Shown piece after piece: positions 9,038 to 17,336 of a stretch of 64,000 nucleotides of DNA (within the stretch, counting starts at the first letter, position 1; the number at the start of each line of letters is the position of its first letter). The translations under genes were made by a program, and so were the position numbers. The DNA is from Gemmatimonadota bacterium (GTDB lineage Bacteria > Gemmatimonadota > Gemmatimonadetes > Longimicrobiales > Gaopeijiaceae), in assembly GCA_030827315.1 (NCBI GenBank), contig JAURER010000016.1, forward strand, positions 1 through 64,000, written 5' to 3'. The notes below the pieces were generated by a model, which did no database searches, had not been told where the DNA came from, and was given only the letters and a program-made list of their open reading frames with translations.

Positions 9038-10894
9038 ATGAGGAACACAGCCCTTCGCCTGGCCAGCGTCTTCGCGCTGAGCCTCCTGATGGTGGGTGCC
9101 GTCCCCGCGGAGTCGCCGGTGGCCGACGCCGCTCAGGCGAACGACGCGCAGCAGGTGCGGGCGCTTCTGCAGCAGGGCGCCGACGCGAACGGCGCGCAGG
9201 CGGACGGGCTCACCGCCCTCCATTGGGCAGCACTCAATGACAACCCCGAGGTCGTCGGTCTCCTGCTCTACGCAGGGGCGACCGTGCGACCGCTGACCCG
9301 GGTCGGTGGGTACACGCCGCTGCATCTCGCTGCCCGGTCGGGCCACGTCAACGTGGTGCGTGCGCTCCTCGACGCGGGGGCCGATCCGAACGAGTGGACG
9401 ACCACAGGGGTGACGGCCCTGCACTTCGCGGCGCAGGCCAACGACGGAGCGTCCGTCCGGGCCCTCGCAGCCGCCGGTGCCGACGTGAACGCGACGGACC
9501 GGTTCCAGAGCCGGACGCCGCTCGTCTTCGCTGCGGGCCGCAACGCGACGGACGCGATCTCCGCACTCCTCGAGACCGGGGCGGACCCGTCGATCACGAC
9601 GGAGCTCAAGGACTACACCGCCCGCAACCAGTTCGACGACGACGAGCGTGCCCGCCGGGCACGCATCCGCGCCGCCGAGGTCGGAGGCGAGCCGGTGAGT
9701 AACGACAACGCCGATCTGCTCGGGCAGCAGACGCGCGGCCGCACGCCACCGGACAGTGCTCAGGCCGCCGAAAGGCCCGAACGAGAGAAGCCCGCCGAGA
9801 CGGAAGAGAAGAAGGAAGAGGCCAAGCCCGCCGAGCCGCCGATCCGGGTGCTCAGCTCCACGGAGCAGATCGGCGTCCAGGGCGGCTTCACCGCGCTCCA
9901 CTACGCGGCGCGTGAAGGCAACGTCGAGGCGGCACGGCTCCTGCTCGACGGGGGCGCCGACATCGACCAGCTGTCGGGCGGCGATCAGTCGTCTCCGCTC
10001 CTGGTCGCGGTCATCAACGGCAACTACGACCTGGCCCTCATGCTGGTGGAGCGGGGTGCCGATCCGAACCTGGTCAGTGACGACGGAGCCGGTCCGCTCT
10101 TCGCCACCCTGAACATCGAGTGGTCACTCAGGACTTGGTACCCGCAGCCGCAGGCGTTCCGGACGCAGCAGAACTCCTACCTGGACCTCATGGAGGCGCT
10201 GCTTGAGGCGGGCGCCGACCCGAACCAGCAGGTTTCCACCCACATCTGGTACTCGGCGTACAACGCCGGCCGGATGGGCGTGGACTTCACGGGTGCCACG
10301 CCCTTCTGGCGCGCCGCGTACGCCACGGACGTGACCGCCATGAAGCTTCTGCACTCTTACGGGGCCGACCCGAACATGTCCACGACGAACCTCCCCGAGC
10401 GCCGTCGTTTCCGCGATCCGGGCAACCCCGGAGCGCAGACCGGTCCGGAGGACGAGGAAAAGCTCGATCCTTCCGGCCTTCCGCCCGTCCCGGTCGGCGG
10501 ACCCGCGGTCCATCCGATTCACGCGGCGTCCGGCGTCGGATTCGGAACGTCGCGCGTGGCCCAGCAGCACCGGAGTGTTCCCGATGGGTGGCTCCCGGCC
10601 ATGAAGTACTTCGTCGAGGAGCTCGGGGTCGATCCGAACCTCCGTGACATGGACGGCTTCACGCCCGTGCACCACTCCGCAGCGCGCGGGGACAACGAGA
10701 CGATCCTCTACCTGGTTTCGAAGGGGGCGGACGTGACGCTGGTCAGCCGCCGAGGTCAGACCACCGCCGACATGGCCAACAGCCCCGAGCAGCGGGCTCA
10801 GCCGCACCCGGCCACCATCGCCCTGCTCGAGAAGCTCGGATCCAAGAACAACCACAACTGCCAGTCCTGCGGTTCGGGCTCCGGCGGGAACTAA
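9038..10894 (+). CDS. Exported ankyrin-repeat protein
   Basis: A 618-residue protein. The ATG at 9038 is preferred over one at 8993 because GGGAG sits 7 bases ahead of it and MRNTALRLASVFALSLLMVG is a good signal peptide. At least eight ankyrin repeats are visible, with cores such as GLTALHWAALNDN, GYTPLHLAARSGH, GVTALHFAAQAND, GFTALHYAAREGN and GFTPVHHSAARGD. Two sets of repeats are split by a charged Pro/Glu/Lys linker (about residues 235-285). The tail ends NNHNCQSCGSGSGGN, with a CxxC pair that could bind metal or form a disulfide. Ankyrin repeats bind proteins, so it may scaffold the DUF1592/DUF1552 pair; similar three-gene sets occur in Acidobacteria and Gemmatimonadota (known context), but the role is not established. 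Confidence 0.87.
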   Translation: MRNTALRLASVFALSLLMVGAVPAESPVADAAQANDAQQVRALLQQGADANGAQADGLTALHWAALNDNPEVVGLLLYAGATVRPLTRVGGYTPLHLAARSGHVNVVRALLDAGADPNEWTTTGVTALHFAAQANDGASVRALAAAGADVNATDRFQSRTPLVFAAGRNATDAISALLETGADPSITTELKDYTARNQFDDDERARRARIRAAEVGGEPVSNDNADLLGQQTRGRTPPDSAQAAERPEREKPAETEEKKEEAKPAEPPIRVLSSTEQIGVQGGFTALHYAAREGNVEAARLLLDGGADIDQLSGGDQSSPLLVAVINGNYDLALMLVERGADPNLVSDDGAGPLFATLNIEWSLRTWYPQPQAFRTQQNSYLDLMEALLEAGADPNQQVSTHIWYSAYNAGRMGVDFTGATPFWRAAYATDVTAMKLLHSYGADPNMSTTNLPERRRFRDPGNPGAQTGPEDEEKLDPSGLPPVPVGGPAVHPIHAASGVGFGTSRVAQQHRSVPDGWLPAMKYFVEELGVDPNLRDMDGFTPVHHSAARGDNETILYLVSKGADVTLVSRRGQTTADMANSPEQRAQPHPATIALLEKLGSKNNHNCQSCGSGSGGN

Positions 10895-10907
10895 GCGGAG
10901 TCACGGG

Positions 10908-11441
10908 ATGAAGCGATCGGTGTTCCCCGGACTGGCGGTAGCGCTCCTGCTGCCGGCCCTCGCGGAAGGCCAGGACACGGAGTGGAACCGGTACACCCTC
11001 GAGGACCTCGGGGGTGTGCACGTTCGCTTCGAAATCGACGACGTGTGTCAGGGCGCCGGCATCACCGCGGCGCTCTATGAAGCCGATGCGTCGCTGAAGC
11101 TCATCGAGTCCGAGGTGGGCGTGCTGACCATGCAGGAAATGCTCGCCAACCCGGCCATGCCGGAGCTCCGCATCGACGTCGCCTGCGCCGAGGGGTCCGA
11201 AGGTGCGAGCGGGGCTATGGCGTGGTCGGTCGCGCTGCGTGTTCAGCAGTCGGCTCAGATGCTTCGTGACACGCAGATCACGCTTCCCGAAGCGGTCACC
11301 TGGTTCCACGGCGAGCTGGGCGCCACCTCGGCGGGCGGAGCGGCGGATGCGGTCGGAAGCGCCGTCATGCGGCAGATCGACCTGTTCGCCGCCGCGTGGG
11401 CCGCCGCGCACGCGACCGACGCGGGCGGCGCCGACCGGTAG
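10908..11441 (+). CDS. Small exported protein of unknown function
   Basis: A 177-residue protein with a signal peptide (MKRSVFPGLAVALLLPALAEG). No family recognised. It has two Cys (in DDVCQGAG and DVACAEG) that could form a disulfide, and a helical Ala-rich C-terminus (FAAAWAAAHATD). CGGAG lies 8 bases ahead of the ATG and the gap from the ankyrin gene is 13 bases, so it is very likely the last gene of the DUF1592 operon; a terminator follows. Its second half resembles the protein at 62983-63498 in layout (a VAC segment, then ALRVQ, then an AW-rich end), so the two may be distant paralogues; this is judged by eye only. Confidence 0.7.
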   Translation: MKRSVFPGLAVALLLPALAEGQDTEWNRYTLEDLGGVHVRFEIDDVCQGAGITAALYEADASLKLIESEVGVLTMQEMLANPAMPELRIDVACAEGSEGASGAMAWSVALRVQQSAQMLRDTQITLPEAVTWFHGELGATSAGGAADAVGSAVMRQIDLFAAAWAAAHATDAGGADR

Positions 11442-11471
11442 CGGTCCGGACCTGCCGAAGGCATCATATCG

Positions 11472-11501
11472 GGGCGGACGGGTCGGACGACCCGTCCGCC
11501 C
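11472..11501 (+). terminator. Intrinsic terminator of the DUF1592-DUF1552-ankyrin operon
   Basis: Arms 11472-11485 and 11488-11501 are perfectly complementary (13 bp can form around a GGAC loop), followed by TTCTTCGTT, a pyrimidine tract with several T. Lies 30 bases after the stop of the operon's last gene and just ahead of the DUF1028 gene. Confidence 0.8.
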
Positions 11502-11529
11502 TTCTTCGTTCCGGCTCCAAGGAGATGTG

Positions 11530-12372
11530 ATGCGCCGCTCGAACGCCGCCCGCCTGACGGGTGCCCTGCTCCTCGCGACGGCTCTCGCCGCCGCGCCGAA
11601 GCCCGCCGCCGCCACCTGGTCGGTCATCGCGGTCGATGCGCGCACGGGCCGCGTCGTCGTCGCCTCCGCGACGTGCGTCGCGCAGGCCCGGCTCGTGAGC
11701 TTCCCGGCCAAGGGCCTGATGGACATCCAGGCGATCGTGGTGCCCGGTGTCGGGGTCGCGGCCGCCCAGGCGGGTGTCGACCGGACCCGCGCCAATCAGA
11801 CGCTGATCTACGAGCAGCTGAAGGACGGCATGGACCCGAGGCTCATCCTCGACATGCTGAAGGACGACCCGGCCATCGAGCGCCGGCAATTCGGTATCCT
11901 GGACCTGCAGGGCCGCTCCATCGGTTTCAGCGGCGCCGAAAACGGCGCCGCGTCCCTCTCCCGGCAGGGGCGGGTCGCCGGCACCGAGATCTACTACTCC
12001 GTTCAGGGCAACATCCTCGCCTCCGACGCGGTCGTCCTGAACGCGGCACGGGCGCTGGAGCAGGCCCCGGGCGACATCACAGACAAGGTGATGGCGGCCA
12101 TGGAGGCCGCGGACGAGGCCGGTGGCGACAGCCGCTGCACCTGCGACACCGAGCCCGTGCCGGACGCGCCGTGCGACGGTCGCAACGCGCACGTGGCCTA
12201 CATCCTCGCCGCGGACCGGAACGACCCCGAGGGCGAATCGTTCAACGACGGTCGCTACGCGATGTTCATCGACGTCACCGACGAGAACATCCGGCCGACG
12301 GAGAACGGCAACCCCGTGATCACGCTCCGGATGCGCTACGACGCCTGGAAGGCGGAACGCCGGCAGGAGTAG
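11530..12372 (+). CDS. DUF1028 family exported protein (Ntn-hydrolase fold)
   Basis: A 280-residue protein. AAGGAG at 11519-11524, 5 bases from the ATG at 11530, fixes the start and gives a signal peptide ending near PAAA|TWSV. DUF1028 is recognised by TWSVIAVDARTGRVVVAS near the mature N-terminus, PGVGVAAAQAGVD, and FGILDLQGRSIGFSGAEN. The family has an N-terminal-nucleophile hydrolase-like fold and is often near peptidases; no reaction is proven. The exposed Thr after the predicted cleavage site would fit an Ntn nucleophile, which is an inference. Four Cys near residues 200-220 (CTC, then PCDG) are an extra feature that could be disulfides. A terminator on each side suggests a single-gene transcript. 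Confidence 0.85.
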   Translation: MRRSNAARLTGALLLATALAAAPKPAAATWSVIAVDARTGRVVVASATCVAQARLVSFPAKGLMDIQAIVVPGVGVAAAQAGVDRTRANQTLIYEQLKDGMDPRLILDMLKDDPAIERRQFGILDLQGRSIGFSGAENGAASLSRQGRVAGTEIYYSVQGNILASDAVVLNAARALEQAPGDITDKVMAAMEAADEAGGDSRCTCDTEPVPDAPCDGRNAHVAYILAADRNDPEGESFNDGRYAMFIDVTDENIRPTENGNPVITLRMRYDAWKAERRQE

Positions 12373-12374
12373 GG

Positions 12375-12401
12375 GGCCGCGGCCCGTTCCGGGCCGCGGC
12401 C
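12375..12401. terminator. Bidirectional terminator hairpin between convergent genes
   Basis: An 11-bp perfect stem, GGCCGCGGCCC at 12375-12385 and its complement at 12391-12401, around a GTTCC loop. It sits 2 bases after the DUF1028 stop and about 55 bases from the stop of the convergent creatininase-like gene. No T-run on the plus side. Confidence 0.6.
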
Positions 12402-12457
12402 GCGCCACCCTGCCCGCCTCCGCCCCGGCGGGCGCTGTCGCGGATGCGGCGAACGGG

Positions 12458-13297
12458 TCACATGCCCTTGGCCCGCCGGATCGCGGCCAGTGTGTGGTCC
12501 GTCCTCCACCTCATGAGTTCTTCGCCGACCGCGATGGTACGGCCGAGGGGAACGAGCGACACACCGTTGATCGTGGCGCGCCCCGTGCGGACCCGCTCCT
12601 CGTAGCGGACTGTCTGCGGATCCACCGCGGCCTGCATGGCGGTAAGCCAGTACGTGTCGTGCCAGCCTTCGCTCTCCTCGCGGATACCGAAGGTCTCTTC
12701 CATATGGCGCTGCACGCCAGCGTTGTCGTAGAACTCCGGAATGAAGAGCGCCTTCTTCGTTCCCCACTCCGCGTTGAGCCGGGCGGCCACGTTCTCCATG
12801 CCGGTCTGGTTGCCACCGCTGTCGCCGATGTAGACGATCCAGTCGAAGCCGTGCTGGTTCAGGCTGCGCCCGACGTCCTCGAGCATGGCCTCGAAGGTCT
12901 CCTGCCGCACGGTCAGCGTGCCCGAGTACCGCATGTGCCCCGTGGGCGGGCTGACGTCGCCCTCGGGGACCAGCTTGATGACGGGGGCGCAGAGTGCGTC
13001 GCCGAGAGCACGAGCGATGCGCTCGCACATCCCGTCCAGCACGTAGTTGTGCTTCCCCATCGCGACGTACGGGCCGTTCTGCTCGATTCCGCCGGTCGGA
13101 ACGATGGCGGTCCGCTTCCCTTCGGCCATCGCGTCCCGGATCTCGATCCAGGTCATCTCCTCGATCCAGATCGTGTTCAGCGCGGGGATGGGACGCTCCA
13201 TGGCGAGCTCCGCCGCCACGTCCTGCTGCCGCGCGGAGGCCGGCTGGACGAGGATGCACAGGCCCAGGGCCGTGACAATCGGACGGTACTTCCTCAT
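12458..13297 (-). CDS. Creatininase-family exported protein with altered metal ligands
   Basis: A 279-residue protein with a signal peptide (to about residue 23). AAGGAGG stands 8 bases ahead of the ATG at 13297. The creatininase/mycofactocin MftE-type amidohydrolase fold is recognised by VPTGGIEQNGPY (66-77), PPTGHMRYSGTLTV (117-130) and IGDSGGN (157-163). In the classic family these read E-x-H-G-P-H and G-H-G-G-N and bind two metals; here the His of the first is N74 and the His of the second is S160, while E72 stays and H83 and H121 could act as replacements. So it either binds metal differently or has lost amidohydrolase activity. Substrate unknown. Diverges from the MBL-fold gene across a 51-base gap. 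Confidence 0.82.
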   Translation of the reverse strand: MRKYRPIVTALGLCILVQPASARQQDVAAELAMERPIPALNTIWIEEMTWIEIRDAMAEGKRTAIVPTGGIEQNGPYVAMGKHNYVLDGMCERIARALGDALCAPVIKLVPEGDVSPPTGHMRYSGTLTVRQETFEAMLEDVGRSLNQHGFDWIVYIGDSGGNQTGMENVAARLNAEWGTKKALFIPEFYDNAGVQRHMEETFGIREESEGWHDTYWLTAMQAAVDPQTVRYEERVRTGRATINGVSLVPLGRTIAVGEELMRWRTDHTLAAIRRAKGM

Positions 13298-13348
13298 AGT
13301 GTGCCTCCTTCTGAGTGAATCCCGTCATTCTACCGCAGGACTCCGCAC

Positions 13349-14377
13349 ATGGCGATCCGTCCATCGCGCCGCGCTCGCATCCCCTCCTCGCTCTTCGTCA
13401 TGACCCTGGCGCTCGCCCTGGCGGGGTGCGGTGGGAGCGACGCCGCCGACACTCCCGTCGCCGAAGCCGCCCCGCAGATCCCCGCCGACCAGCTGATCCG
13501 TACCGGGGACCCCTATGCCCGAGGGTACAGCGACGACGACTTCCCTCGGGTCACGGAGCTCGCGACCGGCGTGTACGCCTACGAGCAGCTTCGATCGGCC
13601 GGCGACGAGAAGTTCACTACGGTCAGCATGTTCGTGGTGACGGACGCCGGAGTCCTCGTGGCCGACGGCCAGGGGAGCGTCGAGGAGACCCAGCGACTCG
13701 TCGACGCGATCGCCGGGATCACGGACAGGCCCATCACCACCGTCGTCGTCTGCTCCGACCACGGAGACCACACGGCCGGTAACTCGGTCTTCCCGGCAGA
13801 CGCCGAGTACATCGCGCACCCGACGTCCGCCGCGGCGCTCGAGGCGATGGCCGCGGGCGCGGGCGCGGAGGCGGCACCGGTGCGCCTGGCCACCCGGCTC
13901 GTCGAGGACCGCACCGTCCTGGACATGGGCGGGCGGTCCATCGAGGTCCTCTTTCTGGGCCGCGCGCACACGGGTGGAGACCTGGTCGTCTACCTCCCGG
14001 ACGAGAAGATCATGTTCATGAGCGAGACGTACCTGCACCGGATCTTCCCGGCCATGCGCTCGGCGTACCCGTCGGAGTGGGTCGACATGATCGAGGCTGC
14101 CCAGGCGATGGACGTGGACATCTACGTGCCCGGGCACGGGTTCGTGGACGACCCGTCGATTCTCGAAGCGGAGCTGGAGCTCTTCCAGGGCGCGATCCGC
14201 GTGGTGATCGACGAGGCGACGCGACTGCACGGGGAAGGCTACGATCTGGTCGACGCGCAGGCGCAGGTGTTGTTCGGCGACCTGGAGACCTGGACGCTCC
14301 GCTCGAGTCAGGGCGACCGCGCGCTCCAGCAGGTGTACGCCGAGATCAATGGTGAGCTCGGAGGCGTGTCCCGATGA
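13349..14377 (+). CDS. Metallo-beta-lactamase-fold lipoprotein
   Basis: A 342-residue protein whose leader ends in ALALAGC, a lipobox with Cys at residue 27. The MBL fold is shown by the motif SDHGDH (136-141) in place of HxHxDH, AHTGGD (H207) and VPGHG (H263). The first His of the first motif is Ser, and the usual bridging Asp is replaced in FMSETY, so one of the two zinc sites is probably weakened. Related exported MBL proteins act on varied esters, thioesters or beta-lactams; no specific substrate is suggested. It overlaps the next gene by 4 bases (ATGA), so the two are translationally coupled. Confidence 0.82.
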   Translation: MAIRPSRRARIPSSLFVMTLALALAGCGGSDAADTPVAEAAPQIPADQLIRTGDPYARGYSDDDFPRVTELATGVYAYEQLRSAGDEKFTTVSMFVVTDAGVLVADGQGSVEETQRLVDAIAGITDRPITTVVVCSDHGDHTAGNSVFPADAEYIAHPTSAAALEAMAAGAGAEAAPVRLATRLVEDRTVLDMGGRSIEVLFLGRAHTGGDLVVYLPDEKIMFMSETYLHRIFPAMRSAYPSEWVDMIEAAQAMDVDIYVPGHGFVDDPSILEAELELFQGAIRVVIDEATRLHGEGYDLVDAQAQVLFGDLETWTLRSSQGDRALQQVYAEINGELGGVSR

Positions 14378-15606
14378 CGGCTCCGTTCAGCTCGGTCGCC
14401 CCGGGCGTGCGCGACCGCACGGGCAACGACCCCATCTTCATCTGGAACGGTGAGGCGAGGAGCCGCGCGGCGGCCGGCGAGGATATCCTCAACGCGACCA
14501 TCGGCGCGCTCACCCAGGACGACGGCGTCCTCTGCACACTGCCGACGGTGCTCGAGACGATGAAGCGTCTCCAGGGCCCGAGGTCGGCGGGTTACGCCCC
14601 GATCTCCGGCGTACCGGCGTTTCGGGCGGCCGTGGTGCATGATCTCTTCGGTGACGGACCACTCAGCCGTCAGGCGGTCTCGGTCGCGACGCCGGGCGGG
14701 ACCGGCGCCGTGTACCAGGCGGTGCAGAACTTCCTCGAGCCCGGCCAGAAGATGCTCGTGCCGAGCTTCTTCTGGGGGCCCTACCGTGAGATCACAGGGC
14801 ATGGGGGACGAGGGCTCGACCCCTTCCCCATGTTCGACGACCGGGGAGAGTTCGACATCGACGGGATGGCGGCCGGTCTCGACCGGCACCTCGCCACCCA
14901 GGGGCGTGCGCTGGTGGTGCTCAACTTTCCCTGCCACAACCCGACCGGCTATACCCTGAGTGCCGGAGAGTGGGACCGCGTCATCGACGTGGTGGACGCC
15001 GCCGGTCAACGGGGCCCGGTCACGGTGTTCATCGACGCGGCCTACATGGAGTTCGGGGGCGGTTCGGCGCGTGGCTGGGTGGACGCCGTGCCCGGCCTCA
15101 TGCGCAACGCCACGGTGCTCGTTGGATGGACCGTGTCGAAGAGCATGGCGCAGTACGGCGCACGCATCGGAGCGATCGTCGCCCTCCACCGGGACCCGGC
15201 GGAGCTGGCGCAGATCGACAACGCCCTGGGGTACGCCTGTCGTGCAACGTGGTCGAACTGTCATCACCTCGGGCAGCTCGCCGCGGCCGAGCTCCTGACC
15301 GATCCGGAGCTCGTGGCCCGTGTCTCCGCGGAGCGGGCGGAGCTGTCCGCGCTGCTCCAGGGTCGAATCGACGCCTTCAACCAGCACGCCCGCATGGCGG
15401 GGCTGCGGACGCCCCGCTACGACGCCGGCTTCTTCGTCGCGGTCTTCACCCCGGACCAGGACGCGACCGCGGCCGCCATGCGCGACCGCGGCGTCTACAC
15501 GGTCCCGATTCCGGGCGCGGTGCGCGTCGCGCTCTGCTCGACGCCCGCGTCGACCATCCCCAGACTGGTGGAAGCGCTGGAGATCGGAGTTGCCGCCGCG
15601 AGCTGA
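14374..15606 (+). CDS. Class I/II PLP-dependent aminotransferase
   Basis: A 410-residue cytoplasmic fold-type I enzyme. Seen are NFPCHNPTGY (N189, PLP O3' contact), DAAYMEF (D221, binds the pyridine nitrogen; Y224) and TVSKSMAQYGAR with K256 as the Schiff-base Lys; a substrate-binding Arg is likely in GAVRVAL near residue 385. Overall it looks like the aromatic/aspartate aminotransferase subgroup that uses a short N-terminus. It starts inside the stop of the MBL-fold gene (ATGA), the only case here of a lipoprotein gene coupled to a cytoplasmic enzyme gene. Its stop is 3 bases from the stop of a convergent gene, so there is no room for a terminator between them. Amino-acid specificity cannot be read from sequence. 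Confidence 0.86.
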   Translation: MTAPFSSVAPGVRDRTGNDPIFIWNGEARSRAAAGEDILNATIGALTQDDGVLCTLPTVLETMKRLQGPRSAGYAPISGVPAFRAAVVHDLFGDGPLSRQAVSVATPGGTGAVYQAVQNFLEPGQKMLVPSFFWGPYREITGHGGRGLDPFPMFDDRGEFDIDGMAAGLDRHLATQGRALVVLNFPCHNPTGYTLSAGEWDRVIDVVDAAGQRGPVTVFIDAAYMEFGGGSARGWVDAVPGLMRNATVLVGWTVSKSMAQYGARIGAIVALHRDPAELAQIDNALGYACRATWSNCHHLGQLAAAELLTDPELVARVSAERAELSALLQGRIDAFNQHARMAGLRTPRYDAGFFVAVFTPDQDATAAAMRDRGVYTVPIPGAVRVALCSTPASTIPRLVEALEIGVAAAS

Positions 15607-15609
15607 CCG

Positions 15610-16566
15610 TCAGCGACCCGCGTGCGTCCGGCCGACCTCGATGTGTGCGTCGGCATCCGGACCGTTCATGAGCAGGCCGAGGAATCCCTCGTCGATGCGT
15701 CGCGCCACGTCGTCGGCGGTGGCCGTGATCATGTCCGGGAGCCCCACACGCTTCGCGTGCGAGAGGACCTCCATGTTGCCGCGCTCCCCGGCCTCGCGAT
15801 CTCCGAGCGCCTGCGACAGGCTTCCGATTCCGCAGGCCAGGACGCTGTAGCCGGGGACGTTCGCGATCTCGGCCACAGCGGCGAGCGCGCCCGGGTCCTC
15901 CACCATCAGCATGGCGATGACCGTGCCCCCGGGATTCGCAGGAGACCAAACGTCCGCACCGATCTCCTCGAAGAACGAGACCGCCTGACGCGCCTCCTCG
16001 GGGCTGCGCACGTGCGGCAGCACGATCCCGTCCGCGCCGGCGGCCAGCGCCTCCGCCACGCGCGCGCGCGCCGCATCCGGGCCGTCGGCCGAGATCGGAG
16101 GAATACGCACCAGGAGGGTCTTGTCGCCGGCCGCCGTCGAGGTCGCGAGCCCGTCCGCGATGGCCACCACCGCGGCGGCATCGTAGGTCCCCTCGAGGTT
16201 CAGAAAGACGTAGTCCAGGAGCGGATTCTCCGCCATGCGACGTCCGCCTTCGGCGGTGTACAGGGGGGGCAGACGCTCACCGTCCGGGCCGAGTGCGCCC
16301 CGCTCCCGTTCGCTGGGCACGAAAATGCCGAACGCCGGCGTGCCGGCCGCCCACAGGCGGATCAGTTCCGGCTGGGCCGAGGTGCCCGGTGCCGCCCCGA
16401 CGGAAGCGGAGCCACCCGCCGCGACGCCCGTGTCCTCGGCTTCCCCGCCACCGCAGGCGGCCACGAGCGTGAGCGTTGCAAACGCCACCACAGCGCGATG
16501 CAGCGCACGCCCCGGGCGAACCGGAGCGGCACCGCACGTCGCGGCCGGACTCACGATCTTCGTCAT
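15610..16566 (-). CDS. HpcH/HpaI aldolase-like lipoprotein
   Basis: A 318-residue protein starting at the ATG at 16566; the leader ends LTLVAACGG, a lipobox. The rest is an HpcH/HpaI (2-dehydro-3-deoxy-glucarate aldolase / citrate-lyase-like) TIM barrel: AAGTPAFGIFVP, LLVRIPP, GADGIVLPHVRSPEEA and MVEDPGAL are family landmarks. The usual metal-binding Asp in the GxxDLS motif is Ser here (CGIGSLSQALG), and the catalytic His after the first strand (normally D-x-E-H) is missing (LNLEGTY). So this is an exported and probably non-aldolase member. It follows its paralogue by 4 bases and is the last gene of a minus-strand run of four (S9 peptidase, DinB, aldolase-like, aldolase-like). Confidence 0.8.
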   Translation of the reverse strand: MTKIVSPAATCGAAPVRPGRALHRAVVAFATLTLVAACGGGEAEDTGVAAGGSASVGAAPGTSAQPELIRLWAAGTPAFGIFVPSERERGALGPDGERLPPLYTAEGGRRMAENPLLDYVFLNLEGTYDAAAVVAIADGLATSTAAGDKTLLVRIPPISADGPDAARARVAEALAAGADGIVLPHVRSPEEARQAVSFFEEIGADVWSPANPGGTVIAMLMVEDPGALAAVAEIANVPGYSVLACGIGSLSQALGDREAGERGNMEVLSHAKRVGLPDMITATADDVARRIDEGFLGLLMNGPDADAHIEVGRTHAGR

Positions 16567-16570
16567 TCCC

Positions 16571-17317
16571 TCAGTCCTCTCTGCCCGCGGCCGCCCTCCC
16601 GAGCGACGCCGCCCCGGGCCGAACCGCGATGATGAATCGGAATCCCTGCCCCAGCCTGACCTGCACGTCGTCCGTCCCGGCCGTGACGCCGCACGGTACA
16701 TCCGCTTCCATCCCCGCCGCCAGCACCGAGGCGACCGCCGTCTGGACCGCACCTTCGTCGCCGTACGCGTGCCGCAGGTCCTTCTGGCCCGGAAGCACGA
16801 CACCGACACCGGGCGTGGCCACGATCTGCCCCACGACGTCGACCGCATCACGACTCTCGATCTGGGCCACGATCAGCACGTCGCCGTCGGGACGGAGCGG
16901 CCAGAGTCGAGCGCCCACGACCTCCGCGACCGCGCGGACGTCGCGAGGCGACTCGACATGCGGGAGAATGAGCCCCCGTGCGCCGGCTGCGAGTCCCTCG
17001 GCGGCGCGTCTCGCCGCAGTCTCCCGGTCGTTCCGCACCGGCGGAATGCGCAGCAGGACGTCGGGCGGACCGGCCGTCCCGGCCGCCCCGGCCAGGGCCT
17101 CCGTGAATGCCCCGAGCGCCGCCATGTCCCACTCGGCCTCCTCGAGGTCATAGAAGACGAAATCGATGTCGGGGTCCGCGGCAGCCAGCCGCCCACCCTC
17201 CGCCGAGCGCTCCGGCGCGAACGCGCCGAAGGCGGGTGTGCCGGCCGCGAGCAGCTCGACCACCGACCGACGACGCCTCGACGTCACGGTCACGCTCCGA
17301 GCCCGCCGGCCTGCCAC
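16571..17317 (-). CDS. HpcH/HpaI aldolase-family protein (paralogue of the next gene)
   Basis: A 248-residue protein from a GTG at 17317, 19 bases after the DinB stop; the N-terminus is Arg-rich and carries no clear signal peptide, so it may be cytoplasmic, or the start may be wrong. It shares AAGTPAFGAF, LLRIPPVRN, LAAGARGLILPHVESP and QIESRDAVD with the lipoprotein downstream; unlike that one it keeps an Asp in LPGQKDLRHAYG and a Glu in IES, the two usual metal ligands. The base His is replaced (DLEEAEW). Such enzymes cleave or form C-C bonds of 2-oxo acids with pyruvate; whether this one does is uncertain. Tandem duplication with divergence of one copy to a lipoprotein is the simplest reading. 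Confidence 0.75.
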   Translation of the reverse strand: MAGRRARSVTVTSRRRRSVVELLAAGTPAFGAFAPERSAEGGRLAAADPDIDFVFYDLEEAEWDMAALGAFTEALAGAAGTAGPPDVLLRIPPVRNDRETAARRAAEGLAAGARGLILPHVESPRDVRAVAEVVGARLWPLRPDGDVLIVAQIESRDAVDVVGQIVATPGVGVVLPGQKDLRHAYGDEGAVQTAVASVLAAGMEADVPCGVTAGTDDVQVRLGQGFRFIIAVRPGAASLGRAAAGRED

Positions 17318-17336
17318 CCCGAGGGCGCTCTGCCCG

